32,227 nucleotides of DNA, taken from positions 1 through 32,227 of the forward strand of contig JAAYIR010000161.1 of assembly GCA_012523355.1 (NCBI GenBank), given 5' to 3'. This document shows positions 8,680 through 16,054 of this stretch, piece by piece. How positions within the stretch are numbered: position 1 is the first letter of the stretch; every line of letters begins with the position of its first letter. The position numbers and the translations under genes are program-made. The notes beneath the pieces were generated by a model that had not been told where the DNA came from, ran no database searches, and saw only the letters and a program-made list of their open reading frames with translations. The stretch comes from a candidate division WS1 bacterium (GTDB lineage: Bacteria > Armatimonadota > Zipacnadia > Zipacnadales > Zipacnadaceae).

Positions 8680-9118
8680 GTCCGGGGAGCAAGCCGTCGT
8701 GCGGGTGGAGGTTCGCAATCTGCAAACGGTGACCGTGCCCGAGCAGGTTCTGGTTGCCGCGGCCCGCGAAGCGCTGGCTCTGGCGGGTGAGACGCTCGAC
8801 AGCCTGGGCGTGGCGCTGGTGGACGCGGAACGCATGGCGCGGCTAAACCGGGAGTTCCTGGAGAGGTCGGGGCCTACCGACGTAATTGCCTTCCCGGCGG
8901 AGCAAACGGAGGAGGGGCGCTCCGGGGAGGTCATAGTCTGTGTGTCCGTGGCAGAGGAGCAAGCTCAAGAGCAAGGCCATAGCCTGCTGCGCGAGCTGGC
9001 GGTGTTAGTGGCACATGGCACGCTGCACACGGTGGGCCATCGGGACGACACAGAGACAGGACGCCAGGTGATGGCCGACCTGCAGGAGCGGGCAGCGACC
9101 CGGGCGCTGGCTCCGTGA
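8651..9118 (+). CDS. ybeY: Endoribonuclease YbeY
   Basis: GPTDVIAFP motif and HGTLHTVGHRDD metal-binding region; located after phoH and pgpH. Alternative GTG start at 8672. Confidence 0.88.
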   Translation: MDRDGATVNESGEQAVVRVEVRNLQTVTVPEQVLVAAAREALALAGETLDSLGVALVDAERMARLNREFLERSGPTDVIAFPAEQTEEGRSGEVIVCVSVAEEQAQEQGHSLLRELAVLVAHGTLHTVGHRDDTETGRQVMADLQERAATRALAP

Positions 9119-9936
9119 AGGCTGGACCAAGTTTCATGGCACAAAACGAACCCACTCCGACAAGGGAACCGGAGCCTGCGAGAGACCTCAGCTGGCGATA
9201 CGAGCGCAAGACCGTGATGCGCAGCTTCCGCTACGCCTGGGACGGAGTGTTGTTCGTCTTCTTGACCCAGCGCCACATGCGGGTCCATGCCCTGATCATC
9301 ATCCTGGTGCTGTTGGCGGCCTGGGGCCTGGGGGTGACCGAGAATCAGCTACTGCATCTGTTCGTCGCCATGGCGCTGGTGTTGATCGCCGAGATGCTCA
9401 ACACTACCGTGGAGATGACGGTGGATCTGATTGTGGACTCCTACAACCCGCAGGCCAAGATTATCAAGGACGTGGCGGCGGGAGCGGTGATGCTCGCCTC
9501 CATGTACGCCATTGCGGTGGCCACGGTGGTGTTCTTTATCAACCCGCGTCTGCGGGCGATCGCCGCGGAGTTTCCATATCCGCCTGAGCCTCTGCAGCGA
9601 GAGGTCATTCCGATGGTGCTAATCGGCGCCGTTGTGGAGGCTATCCTGATCGCCTATTTGAAGTACCGGACCAAGCGGGGCAGATTCTGGCGGGGAGGCA
9701 TCGTTTCGGGGCATACGGCGTTGGGGTTTCTGATTGCGACGGCAATCTGGATCATGACCCGGGACGTGGCGGTGACGGCGTTGGCCATCGCGCTGGCCTT
9801 GCTGATCTCCCAGAGCCGCATCCAGGCGCGCATTCACTCCTTGCTGGAAGTGGCGCTGGGGGCGGTGATGGGGATTCTGGTGGCCTTCATCATCCTCATC
9901 GCCTGGGTGCACGTGGCTCCTCCGATCCCCCACTAG
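9115..9936 (+). CDS. Fusion of diacylglycerol/undecaprenol kinase (DgkA-like) and PAP2-like phosphatase domains
   Basis: N-terminal DgkA signature (MRSFRYAWDGVLFVF...AEMLNTTVEMTVDLIVD...AKIIKDVAAGAVM); C-terminal PAP2-like VSGHTALGF and SRIQARIHSLLEVALGAVMG. Confidence 0.85.
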   Translation: MKAGPSFMAQNEPTPTREPEPARDLSWRYERKTVMRSFRYAWDGVLFVFLTQRHMRVHALIIILVLLAAWGLGVTENQLLHLFVAMALVLIAEMLNTTVEMTVDLIVDSYNPQAKIIKDVAAGAVMLASMYAIAVATVVFFINPRLRAIAAEFPYPPEPLQREVIPMVLIGAVVEAILIAYLKYRTKRGRFWRGGIVSGHTALGFLIATAIWIMTRDVAVTALAIALALLISQSRIQARIHSLLEVALGAVMGILVAFIILIAWVHVAPPIPH

Positions 9937-10604
9937 CGAAGCCGCTTGTACGCGGTGAAGAGGGCCTCCAGACGCTCGTGCGATTTCTTCCCCGGTGAGG
10001 ACTCCACGCCGCTGGAGAGGTCCAGTCCAGCGGGCTGGACCTGACGGGCGGCGTTCTCCACATTTTCCGGACACAAACCGCCCGCAAGGATCAGCGGGAC
10101 CTCCAGGCTGCGCACCAGTTGGGCGGCGACTTGCCAGTCTCCGGTCTGGCCGGTGCCTCCGGAGCCAGTGGAGCCTTGTGTATCCAGGAGGAGGCCGTGG
10201 ACGCCGGCGGCCTCATAGGCGCGGGCCAGCGCCAGCAGCCGGGCAGTCTCTGCGGTGGGATCGCCAGCCCGCGGAGAGACGCCTAGAGCCTTCCACAATA
10301 CGACCTCGGGATGCGCGGCCCGCAGGTCGCGCGCCAGGTCGGGCGGCTCCTCCCCGTGGAGTTGTATGACGCCAGGGCGCAAGACGGCGAGCAAGTCTCC
10401 CAACTCCGGCAGAGGCAGATTACGCACCACCAGCACCAACCGGTCGCCGGCGGCGCCCGCTAGCTCGCGGGCTCGAGGGAGAGAGACGCAGCGGGGAGAG
10501 GTCGGGACCCAGATGCAGCCCACATAGCGCGCGCCCAGGTCCAGCGCCAGATGCAGGTCCGGGACGCAGGTCAGCCCGCAGATCTTGATCCAGGGCGTGG
10601 CCAT
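9933..10604 (-). CDS. trpF: Phosphoribosylanthranilate isomerase
   Basis: WIKICGLTCVPDLHLALDLGARYVGCIW, GVIQLHGEE, GVHGLLLDTQ, PLILAGGLCPENV. Confidence 0.92.
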   Translation of the reverse strand: MATPWIKICGLTCVPDLHLALDLGARYVGCIWVPTSPRCVSLPRARELAGAAGDRLVLVVRNLPLPELGDLLAVLRPGVIQLHGEEPPDLARDLRAAHPEVVLWKALGVSPRAGDPTAETARLLALARAYEAAGVHGLLLDTQGSTGSGGTGQTGDWQVAAQLVRSLEVPLILAGGLCPENVENAARQVQPAGLDLSSGVESSPGKKSHERLEALFTAYKRLR

Positions 10605-11942
10605 TCACCCTCCGCTGGAGACCTGGACCTGACGCAGGCGCGCCGTGGGCATGACGCGGCCGGGTTCGGCGCGGTAGTCGCTGGAGAGAGCCTCCAGGCG
10701 GGTCATGAAATCGAGCAGGTTTCCGCCGATCATGGTGGCCTGCACGGGGTGGGTCAACTCGCCGCGCTCGATCTTGCGCCCGAGGTCCACCGTGGCTGAG
10801 ACATCGCCAGTGATGCTGTCGGTGCTCAGACTGGAGGCGCAGATGTACAGCCCCTCATCCACCTCGCGGATGAGTTCCTGGGCGGTCTTCTCGCCGGTCT
10901 GGGGAAGGAGATTGGCGAAGCCGATCCCCACCTCGCCGCTGTACCCGCTCCGGCGGGCGTGGGCGGTATTAGGCGCGCTGGCCTTGCCCGCAGTGTAGGA
11001 GTTGTGCAGATAGGTGGTGAGGACGCCGCGGTCCACCAGAGTGCGTGGTTGCTTGGGGAGGCCTTCGCCGTCAGTCGCGGCGCTGCTCAGTCCGGCGGGG
11101 ATGAGCGGCTCCTCGCGCAGAGTCAGCAGCTCACTGGCGACGGGCTGTCCCTCCTTGTCCACCAGGAAGGAGCGGTGGCGCTGGATGCTCTCGGCATTGG
11201 CGGCGCTGATTAGACGGGTGAAGAGAGCGTCGGCGGCCTCCGGCCCCAGGATGACAGGCATGGTAGCGGTGCGGAGGGGGCGGGCGCCCAGATAACTAAG
11301 AGCCGTCTCCGCAGCAGTGCGTGCGACGCCGTGGGGCTGGAAATCCTCCAGGCGGCGGGCCGCGTCCCACTCCCAGTAGATGCCGACGTCATCACCCCGG
11401 CGGACAATGGCGTCGAAGCCGATGGAAAGGTAAGAGCTTTGCGTAGTGACACGCATGCCCGTGGAGCTGGCCAGGGCCTGCTCGCCCCACATGAGGGCCA
11501 CGCCGCCGCTCACTATGGCTTCCTCGGTGACCGCGCGCGCTTCCTCCAGGCCTTCGCGACACCAGCGCACGGCCTGTTCGGCGGAGAGACCGGGGACCTG
11601 GGGATCGAAGAGATCCGGGACCTCCGGTGCAGGCTGGGGATCGGGAAGGGCCACAAAGTGGGGGTCGTCGGTGGTGGCGCGGGCCATCTCTGCAGCCTGT
11701 CGGCCACATTCGGTCGCGCCGGCGGGGGTGGGATGCAAGAGACTGGCCAGACCGCGGCCGCCGTGGAAGAAGGCTCGCACGCCCAGTCCCAGCTCGCGCG
11801 AGGTTTCACACTCGCGCAAGCTGCTGTTTTCCACCTCCACGGCAATGACACGGCTGTTGGCGCAGACCGCGTCGGCCCATTCGGCGCCGCTGTGGAGGGC
11901 GGCCTCCACGGCGGCTTCCGCCAGTTGCATCAAATCCGCCAT
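10605..11942 (-). CDS. pmbA: TldD/PmbA-family protein, PmbA (TldE)-like
   Basis: SRELGLGVRAFFHGGRGLASL N-terminal block and C-terminal TVDLGRKIERGELTHPVQATMIGGNLLDF; lacks the HExxxH motif of TldD. Confidence 0.85.
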   Translation of the reverse strand: MADLMQLAEAAVEAALHSGAEWADAVCANSRVIAVEVENSSLRECETSRELGLGVRAFFHGGRGLASLLHPTPAGATECGRQAAEMARATTDDPHFVALPDPQPAPEVPDLFDPQVPGLSAEQAVRWCREGLEEARAVTEEAIVSGGVALMWGEQALASSTGMRVTTQSSYLSIGFDAIVRRGDDVGIYWEWDAARRLEDFQPHGVARTAAETALSYLGARPLRTATMPVILGPEAADALFTRLISAANAESIQRHRSFLVDKEGQPVASELLTLREEPLIPAGLSSAATDGEGLPKQPRTLVDRGVLTTYLHNSYTAGKASAPNTAHARRSGYSGEVGIGFANLLPQTGEKTAQELIREVDEGLYICASSLSTDSITGDVSATVDLGRKIERGELTHPVQATMIGGNLLDFMTRLEALSSDYRAEPGRVMPTARLRQVQVSSGG

Positions 11943-11952
11943 ATTTTCCCCC

Positions 11953-12549
11953 TCAGCGGCGAGTGACCCCGGCCGCGAATCCGGCTTTCTGCAGTTCGGC
12001 GCGGACCGCCTCCGCACGCTGTTTGCTACCGTAAACGCCGACCACTACCCGGTGATAGGTGACGCCGCGCTGTTCGGATTCCGTCACGTAGGGGCTGTAG
12101 CCGCGGGCGGCGAGGTCGGAACGGGCGGTCTCGGCAGCCTGGGGGCTGGTAAAAGATCCGGCGGTGACGATGTAGCCGGTGCCCTCCGGCGCTCCGGCGT
12201 CCGGCGGGGCCTCAATATCTGCGGCGGCGCCGGGGACTTCGTCGGTCCGCGTCATCTCCTCGCTGGTCAGCTCCAGCTTCTCGGCCTCGTTCGGCGGGCG
12301 GGGCTCGATCTCCACTTTGATCTCCCCGGGCGGTAACTGCTTCCCCTCTGGAGTCAGGCCCGGGCCGGGGTTCTGGGTGTCTTGCTGGGCCTTGATGGAG
12401 ATGCTTCGGCCCAGAATGGTGCTCTCCAACTGCCGTCCCACCCAGTTCTTGCCCGCCTGATAGGCGAGGAGAGCAGTGATCAGGCAGATGACCAGCACGG
12501 TGAGCCAGAAGCCGAAGGCAATTTCTCCTTTGCGGGTGTGTCGCACCAA
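11953..12549 (-). CDS. SPOR-domain membrane protein
   Basis: Single N-terminal TM (GFWLTVLVICLITALLAYQAG) and C-terminal SPOR-like repeat (YIVTAGSFTSPQAAETARSDLAARGYSPYV...YHRVVVGVYGSKQRAEAVRAELQKAGF). Start assigned to TTG 12549 (or GTG 12546) with AGGAGG upstream. Confidence 0.8.
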   Translation of the reverse strand: MVRHTRKGEIAFGFWLTVLVICLITALLAYQAGKNWVGRQLESTILGRSISIKAQQDTQNPGPGLTPEGKQLPPGEIKVEIEPRPPNEAEKLELTSEEMTRTDEVPGAAADIEAPPDAGAPEGTGYIVTAGSFTSPQAAETARSDLAARGYSPYVTESEQRGVTYHRVVVGVYGSKQRAEAVRAELQKAGFAAGVTRR

Positions 12550-12580
12550 ACGAGGCCTCCTGCGCCAAAAAGTTGGAGGG

Positions 12581-12610
12581 ATTGTAGCATGAACCCGGCG
12601 CAGGAGACAA
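12581..12610 (-). promoter_or_regulatory. Putative sigma70 promoter for the SPOR-pmbA-trpF operon
   Basis: Minus-strand TTGTCT (12610-12605), 18-nt spacer, extended -10 TGC-TACAAT (-10 at 12586-12581). Confidence 0.55.
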
Positions 12611-12612
12611 GC

Positions 12613-12642
12613 TTGACCGGGCAGCGGAGGCTGTGATATAGT
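12613..12642 (+). promoter_or_regulatory. Putative sigma70 promoter for tRNA-Pro
   Basis: TTGACC (12613-12618), 18-nt spacer, TATAGT (12637-12642); tRNA begins 10 nt downstream. Confidence 0.7.
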
Positions 12643-12652
12643 GCCAAACGGT

Positions 12653-12729
12653 CGGGGCGTAGCGCAGCCCGGTAGCGCGCACGGTTCGGGTCCGTGAAGT
12701 CGCCAGTTCAAATCTGGCCGCCCCGACCA
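12653..12729 (+). tRNA. tRNA-Pro, anticodon CGG
   Basis: 7-bp acceptor CGGGGCG/CGCCCCG, anticodon stem CACGG/CCGTG with loop TTCGGGT, T arm GCCAGTTCAAATCTGGC, discriminator A and encoded CCA. Confidence 0.96.
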
Positions 12730-12751
12730 GGTGTTTCCCCCTGGTGAGGCC

Positions 12752-13912
12752 ATGTCCGAAGTCAGCACCCTCCTACAGGATCTGGTCCGTATCCCCAGTG
12801 TCAACCCAGCTTCTGCCTTGCCGTCGGAGCCCGGCGGCGAGGGCCGCCTGGCCGACTTCATCGAGGATTGGCTGCGGGCTGCAGACCTGTCGGTTCAACG
12901 GCAACCGGTGCAGCCGGGCCGAGACAACCTGATTGTCCAGATATCGGGACAGGGGCCACCGGCGCTGCTTCTAGAGGCCCACCTGGATACCGTGGGGACC
13001 GCCGACATGAGCGGAGAGCCGTTCAGTGGTGAACTGCGTGAGGGCCGGGTCTGGGGCCGGGGGGCCTGCGATGATAAGGCCAGCGTGGCGGCCATGCTCC
13101 TGGCCGTGCGTCGAACGGCGCACGAACGAAAACAGGCGAGCCGCCGATCCCCCCCGGGGATGGCGCTAGCGCTGGTGGTGGATGAGGAGTATGGCTTCAC
13201 GGGCATAGAGCGCCTGCTGGCAGAGGCTTTCCCTGCGCCGGTGCTGGGAGCCGTGGTGGGGGAACCGACGAGCCTGGATGTGATTGACCGGCATGGGGGG
13301 GCAGTGCGGATGCGGTTCACGGCCTTGGGGCGAGCTGCGCACAGCGCCTACCCGGAACAGGGCGAGAACGCCATCCATCACGCCATGAGCCTGGTGCAGG
13401 CGTTTGAGCGGCATCATCAGCAGTTGCAGGCGGCGACGGCGCCCGGAGAAGGGGTGCGCACCTGCACGGTAAACCTGATTGAGGGCGGGGAGGCAATCAA
13501 CATCGTGCCGGCCCGCTGCTCGGTGAGCGTGGACCGCCGTCTGGCACCTGGTGAGCGGCCGGAGGCCGCGCGAGCTGAACTGGAGGCAGTGGCCTCCGAG
13601 GCGAGCGCCGGCCAGTTCCGCTGTGAGACTCAGGCCTTGCTGTTGGACCCACCCTTGACTCCTCACTCACCGGCGCCCCTGGCGGAGCTGTGCCTGCAGG
13701 TGGCGGCGGAGGTCACTGGTTACAGTGGCCGGCGGGGCGTGAACTACTCCACGGACGCCAGTAATCTGGCCGAGACGGGGATGGAGGCGGTGGTACTGGG
13801 GCCGGGGGACATTGCCCAGGCCCACAGCGCGGAGGAGTGGGTGGCGGTGGAGCAGGTGGAGCAGGCCGCAGAGCTTTACTTCAGGCTGGCGAGGGCCGCG
13901 GCTGAGGTTTGA
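12752..13912 (+). CDS. M20-family metallopeptidase/deacylase (ArgE/DapE/CPG2-like)
   Basis: LLLEAHLDTVGTADM, GRGACDDKASVAAMLLAV, VDEEYGFTGIERLL, HSAYPEQGENAIHHAM. Confidence 0.93.
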   Translation: MSEVSTLLQDLVRIPSVNPASALPSEPGGEGRLADFIEDWLRAADLSVQRQPVQPGRDNLIVQISGQGPPALLLEAHLDTVGTADMSGEPFSGELREGRVWGRGACDDKASVAAMLLAVRRTAHERKQASRRSPPGMALALVVDEEYGFTGIERLLAEAFPAPVLGAVVGEPTSLDVIDRHGGAVRMRFTALGRAAHSAYPEQGENAIHHAMSLVQAFERHHQQLQAATAPGEGVRTCTVNLIEGGEAINIVPARCSVSVDRRLAPGERPEAARAELEAVASEASAGQFRCETQALLLDPPLTPHSPAPLAELCLQVAAEVTGYSGRRGVNYSTDASNLAETGMEAVVLGPGDIAQAHSAEEWVAVEQVEQAAELYFRLARAAAEV

Positions 13913-13924
13913 GCGGAAGCGGGC

Positions 13925-14551
13925 CTAGTTCTTCTTCCAGAAGGAGATGGCGGCGGGGTAAGCGACCTGCATGATCTTTGTCAGACGGTGGTAGGCCGTC
14001 TCGGGGGCGGACTCGGCTACAGGGGTGGAGAGGGTGAACACGACGCCGCCCGCGCCCCGGGGGCCCAGCGCCACCCGGAGCCCCTCCGCGGTCCAGTCAG
14101 CGGTGGTGCCGCCGTAGTATGCGAAGGAAAAGAGGGCGAGGAGGAAGAGGTCATTCTTCTTCAGCCGGATGAGCTTGGCGCGCAAGGGGCCCGCCGAGCT
14201 GGGCAGGGTTATCGTCTGCTCGGATAGCACCGTCCAGCCCTGCGCCGGGTAGCAGCCTTCGGGCGAGTGGATGGAGCGCCAATCGGGAGCGTAAAGGACG
14301 GACAGGGATACCGAGCCATCGGGCCCATCGTAGCGTCGCTCCAACATGGCCGTTGCTGAGAGGAAGTTCAGGACGCTCTCGTCGGGCGGCAGGTCCACGC
14401 CCGTATAGGCGCCGATCTCGCGCGGGATCTCGGCGAAGGTGGGGTGATAGGCGGCCGGGGGAACGCGAGTAAGGCGGACGGCCTCTGCAGCCACGGCCAG
14501 GACCACCAGCAGAAACACTGTCGTCAGATATCTTCGCGCAGCTGGCGACAC
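13925..14551 (-). CDS. EpsI-family (DUF3485) exosortase-associated protein
   Basis: N-terminal TM, SLSVLYAPDWRSIHSPEGCYPAQGW (typical H-x-P-x-x-C-Y-P-G/A block); adjacent to the exosortase. Confidence 0.85.
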   Translation of the reverse strand: MSPAARRYLTTVFLLVVLAVAAEAVRLTRVPPAAYHPTFAEIPREIGAYTGVDLPPDESVLNFLSATAMLERRYDGPDGSVSLSVLYAPDWRSIHSPEGCYPAQGWTVLSEQTITLPSSAGPLRAKLIRLKKNDLFLLALFSFAYYGGTTADWTAEGLRVALGPRGAGGVVFTLSTPVAESAPETAYHRLTKIMQVAYPAAISFWKKN

Positions 14552-15420
14552 CCTAGCGCACCCCCGATCAGCAGCAACCCCAGGAAGGCCAGCAGGAACA
14601 CCAGGGCGCCGCTGGCTTTATGGAAGAAACCCTCCGCCACCGCCGGCCCCAGGGAATTGCCCAGAATGAGCGTGATCCAGATGCGGATCAAGTTGGCGGC
14701 CAGGGCCACGGGCAGGGAAGCGACGAACAACAGCCAGCGCCGCCAGGCAGCCCCCTCCAGAGCGTAGGCCACCAGGGCGCCCAGGGCGGACATGGCGATG
14801 ACGGAGTGGAGGCCGCTGCAGGGGATGGCGACCTCGAAGGCGTAGTCACGGGTAAGGATCGAGACGCCATCCAGAGTGGTCTGCATACCGAAGATGCCGG
14901 CCAGGCCGGCAGCGCCTCGCGCACTGAAAAGCTGCATGGGCATAGCCAGCTTGTCCACCAGCAAGCGCGCCATGGGCACCATGAAGAATAGGAAGGCGAA
15001 GGGGAAGAGCAAGGCCCGCGCCCGCGGCCAGCCTTGCAGCCAGATCACCAGACCGTAGAGCAGGATGATCAGGGCAAACCCTGAGGGGAAGTGCGCGCCG
15101 TAGAGCAGCGCCGCCAGGTGGAACAGGGCCCCGGCAAGCATCAGCGGCAGCCCCCAGCGGTGGTTCTCGACCGGGAGGTCGCGCAACCGGGGGATCTGGC
15201 GGTACACGAGGTAACCGCTGATGAGGGGAATGAGAAACCCGTGGCCATAGTGCGCGTCTCGCCACCACTGCTCAACCATCCAGACCAGTAGCTGGTGGAA
15301 GACCGCCACCACCAGGAGGCCCAGTACAGCTACCTGAAGGTAGGTGCCAAGGGCCGGCCGGGGGCGCTCCCGGTCGGGGCTGGTGGTGATTTCCTGGGCT
15401 GAGGGGCTGCTGTCGGTCAT
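14524..15420 (-). CDS. Exosortase (EpsH/Xrt-like transmembrane transpeptidase)
   Basis: Multi-TM protein with catalytic Cys IPCSGLHSVIAMSALG, Arg ANLIRIWITLILG and His EGFFHKASGALVF; N-terminal HGFLIPLISGYLV. Confidence 0.92.
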   Translation of the reverse strand: MTDSSPSAQEITTSPDRERPRPALGTYLQVAVLGLLVVAVFHQLLVWMVEQWWRDAHYGHGFLIPLISGYLVYRQIPRLRDLPVENHRWGLPLMLAGALFHLAALLYGAHFPSGFALIILLYGLVIWLQGWPRARALLFPFAFLFFMVPMARLLVDKLAMPMQLFSARGAAGLAGIFGMQTTLDGVSILTRDYAFEVAIPCSGLHSVIAMSALGALVAYALEGAAWRRWLLFVASLPVALAANLIRIWITLILGNSLGPAVAEGFFHKASGALVFLLAFLGLLLIGGALGCRQLREDI

Positions 15421-15459
15421 GAGTGGCGCACTGAGAGAGACAGTCCGACTGCGGCAAGA

Positions 15460-16038
15460 TCAGGTTCGTCGGTGACGATCAGAGTGCCGGCGGCTTCGAG
15501 GTCGCTGGAAGGGCAGGAAGCCCTTGTGGGCAAAGTAGGTGATGGCACCGGCCAGTGCTCCGACGAGGATGGCGGCCAGCAACGGCAGGGCCGACACCAG
15601 GAGCCGAGCCAGCTTGTTTCCCCACTCTCCGACCCCCCCGGAGAAGGCCTGGCTGGCGAGAGCAACTCGCTGAGAGAAGCTCTCCGGAAGGGTTTCCCCC
15701 GGCGGCAGGGCCTGATGGGCCAGGTCGGTCACCACGGCGTTGAAGACCATGGCCAGGAGCAGGGTGATGGCGATGCCCGAGACAACGTACTTGGCCAGGG
15801 TGGAGGGCTCCAGCTTATCCCGTAGCTTCCTGCGCTCGCGCCGAAGCCGCACCTGCATCCCGCAGACCGGGCAGACCTTGACGTCGCGGAGATTGCGGTT
15901 GCCGCAGCGGCAGACGTAGTACTGGGCACGGCCGCACCGGGGGCAGTGCAGGGCCCCCGGAGGCAGATCGGCACCACAACGGTAACAGTGGCGGACCTCG
16001 GTCTCGGTGGTTGAACTGGCAGGGTCCTCGGTCGGCAT
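15460..16038 (-). CDS. Zinc-ribbon membrane protein in the exosortase locus
   Basis: CxxC pairs HCYRCGADLPPGALHCPRCGRAQYYVCRCGN...VCPVCGM followed by two hydrophobic segments. Confidence 0.7.
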   Translation of the reverse strand: MPTEDPASSTTETEVRHCYRCGADLPPGALHCPRCGRAQYYVCRCGNRNLRDVKVCPVCGMQVRLRRERRKLRDKLEPSTLAKYVVSGIAITLLLAMVFNAVVTDLAHQALPPGETLPESFSQRVALASQAFSGGVGEWGNKLARLLVSALPLLAAILVGALAGAITYFAHKGFLPFQRPRSRRHSDRHRRT

Positions 16039-16054
16039 GCTTCTCTGTCCTTCG

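Noticed and set aside
12550-12861. Upstream extension of the SPOR-protein ORF to 302 aa
   Set aside because: The extension runs antisense through the tRNA-Pro gene and its promoter; TTG 12549 has a good SD.
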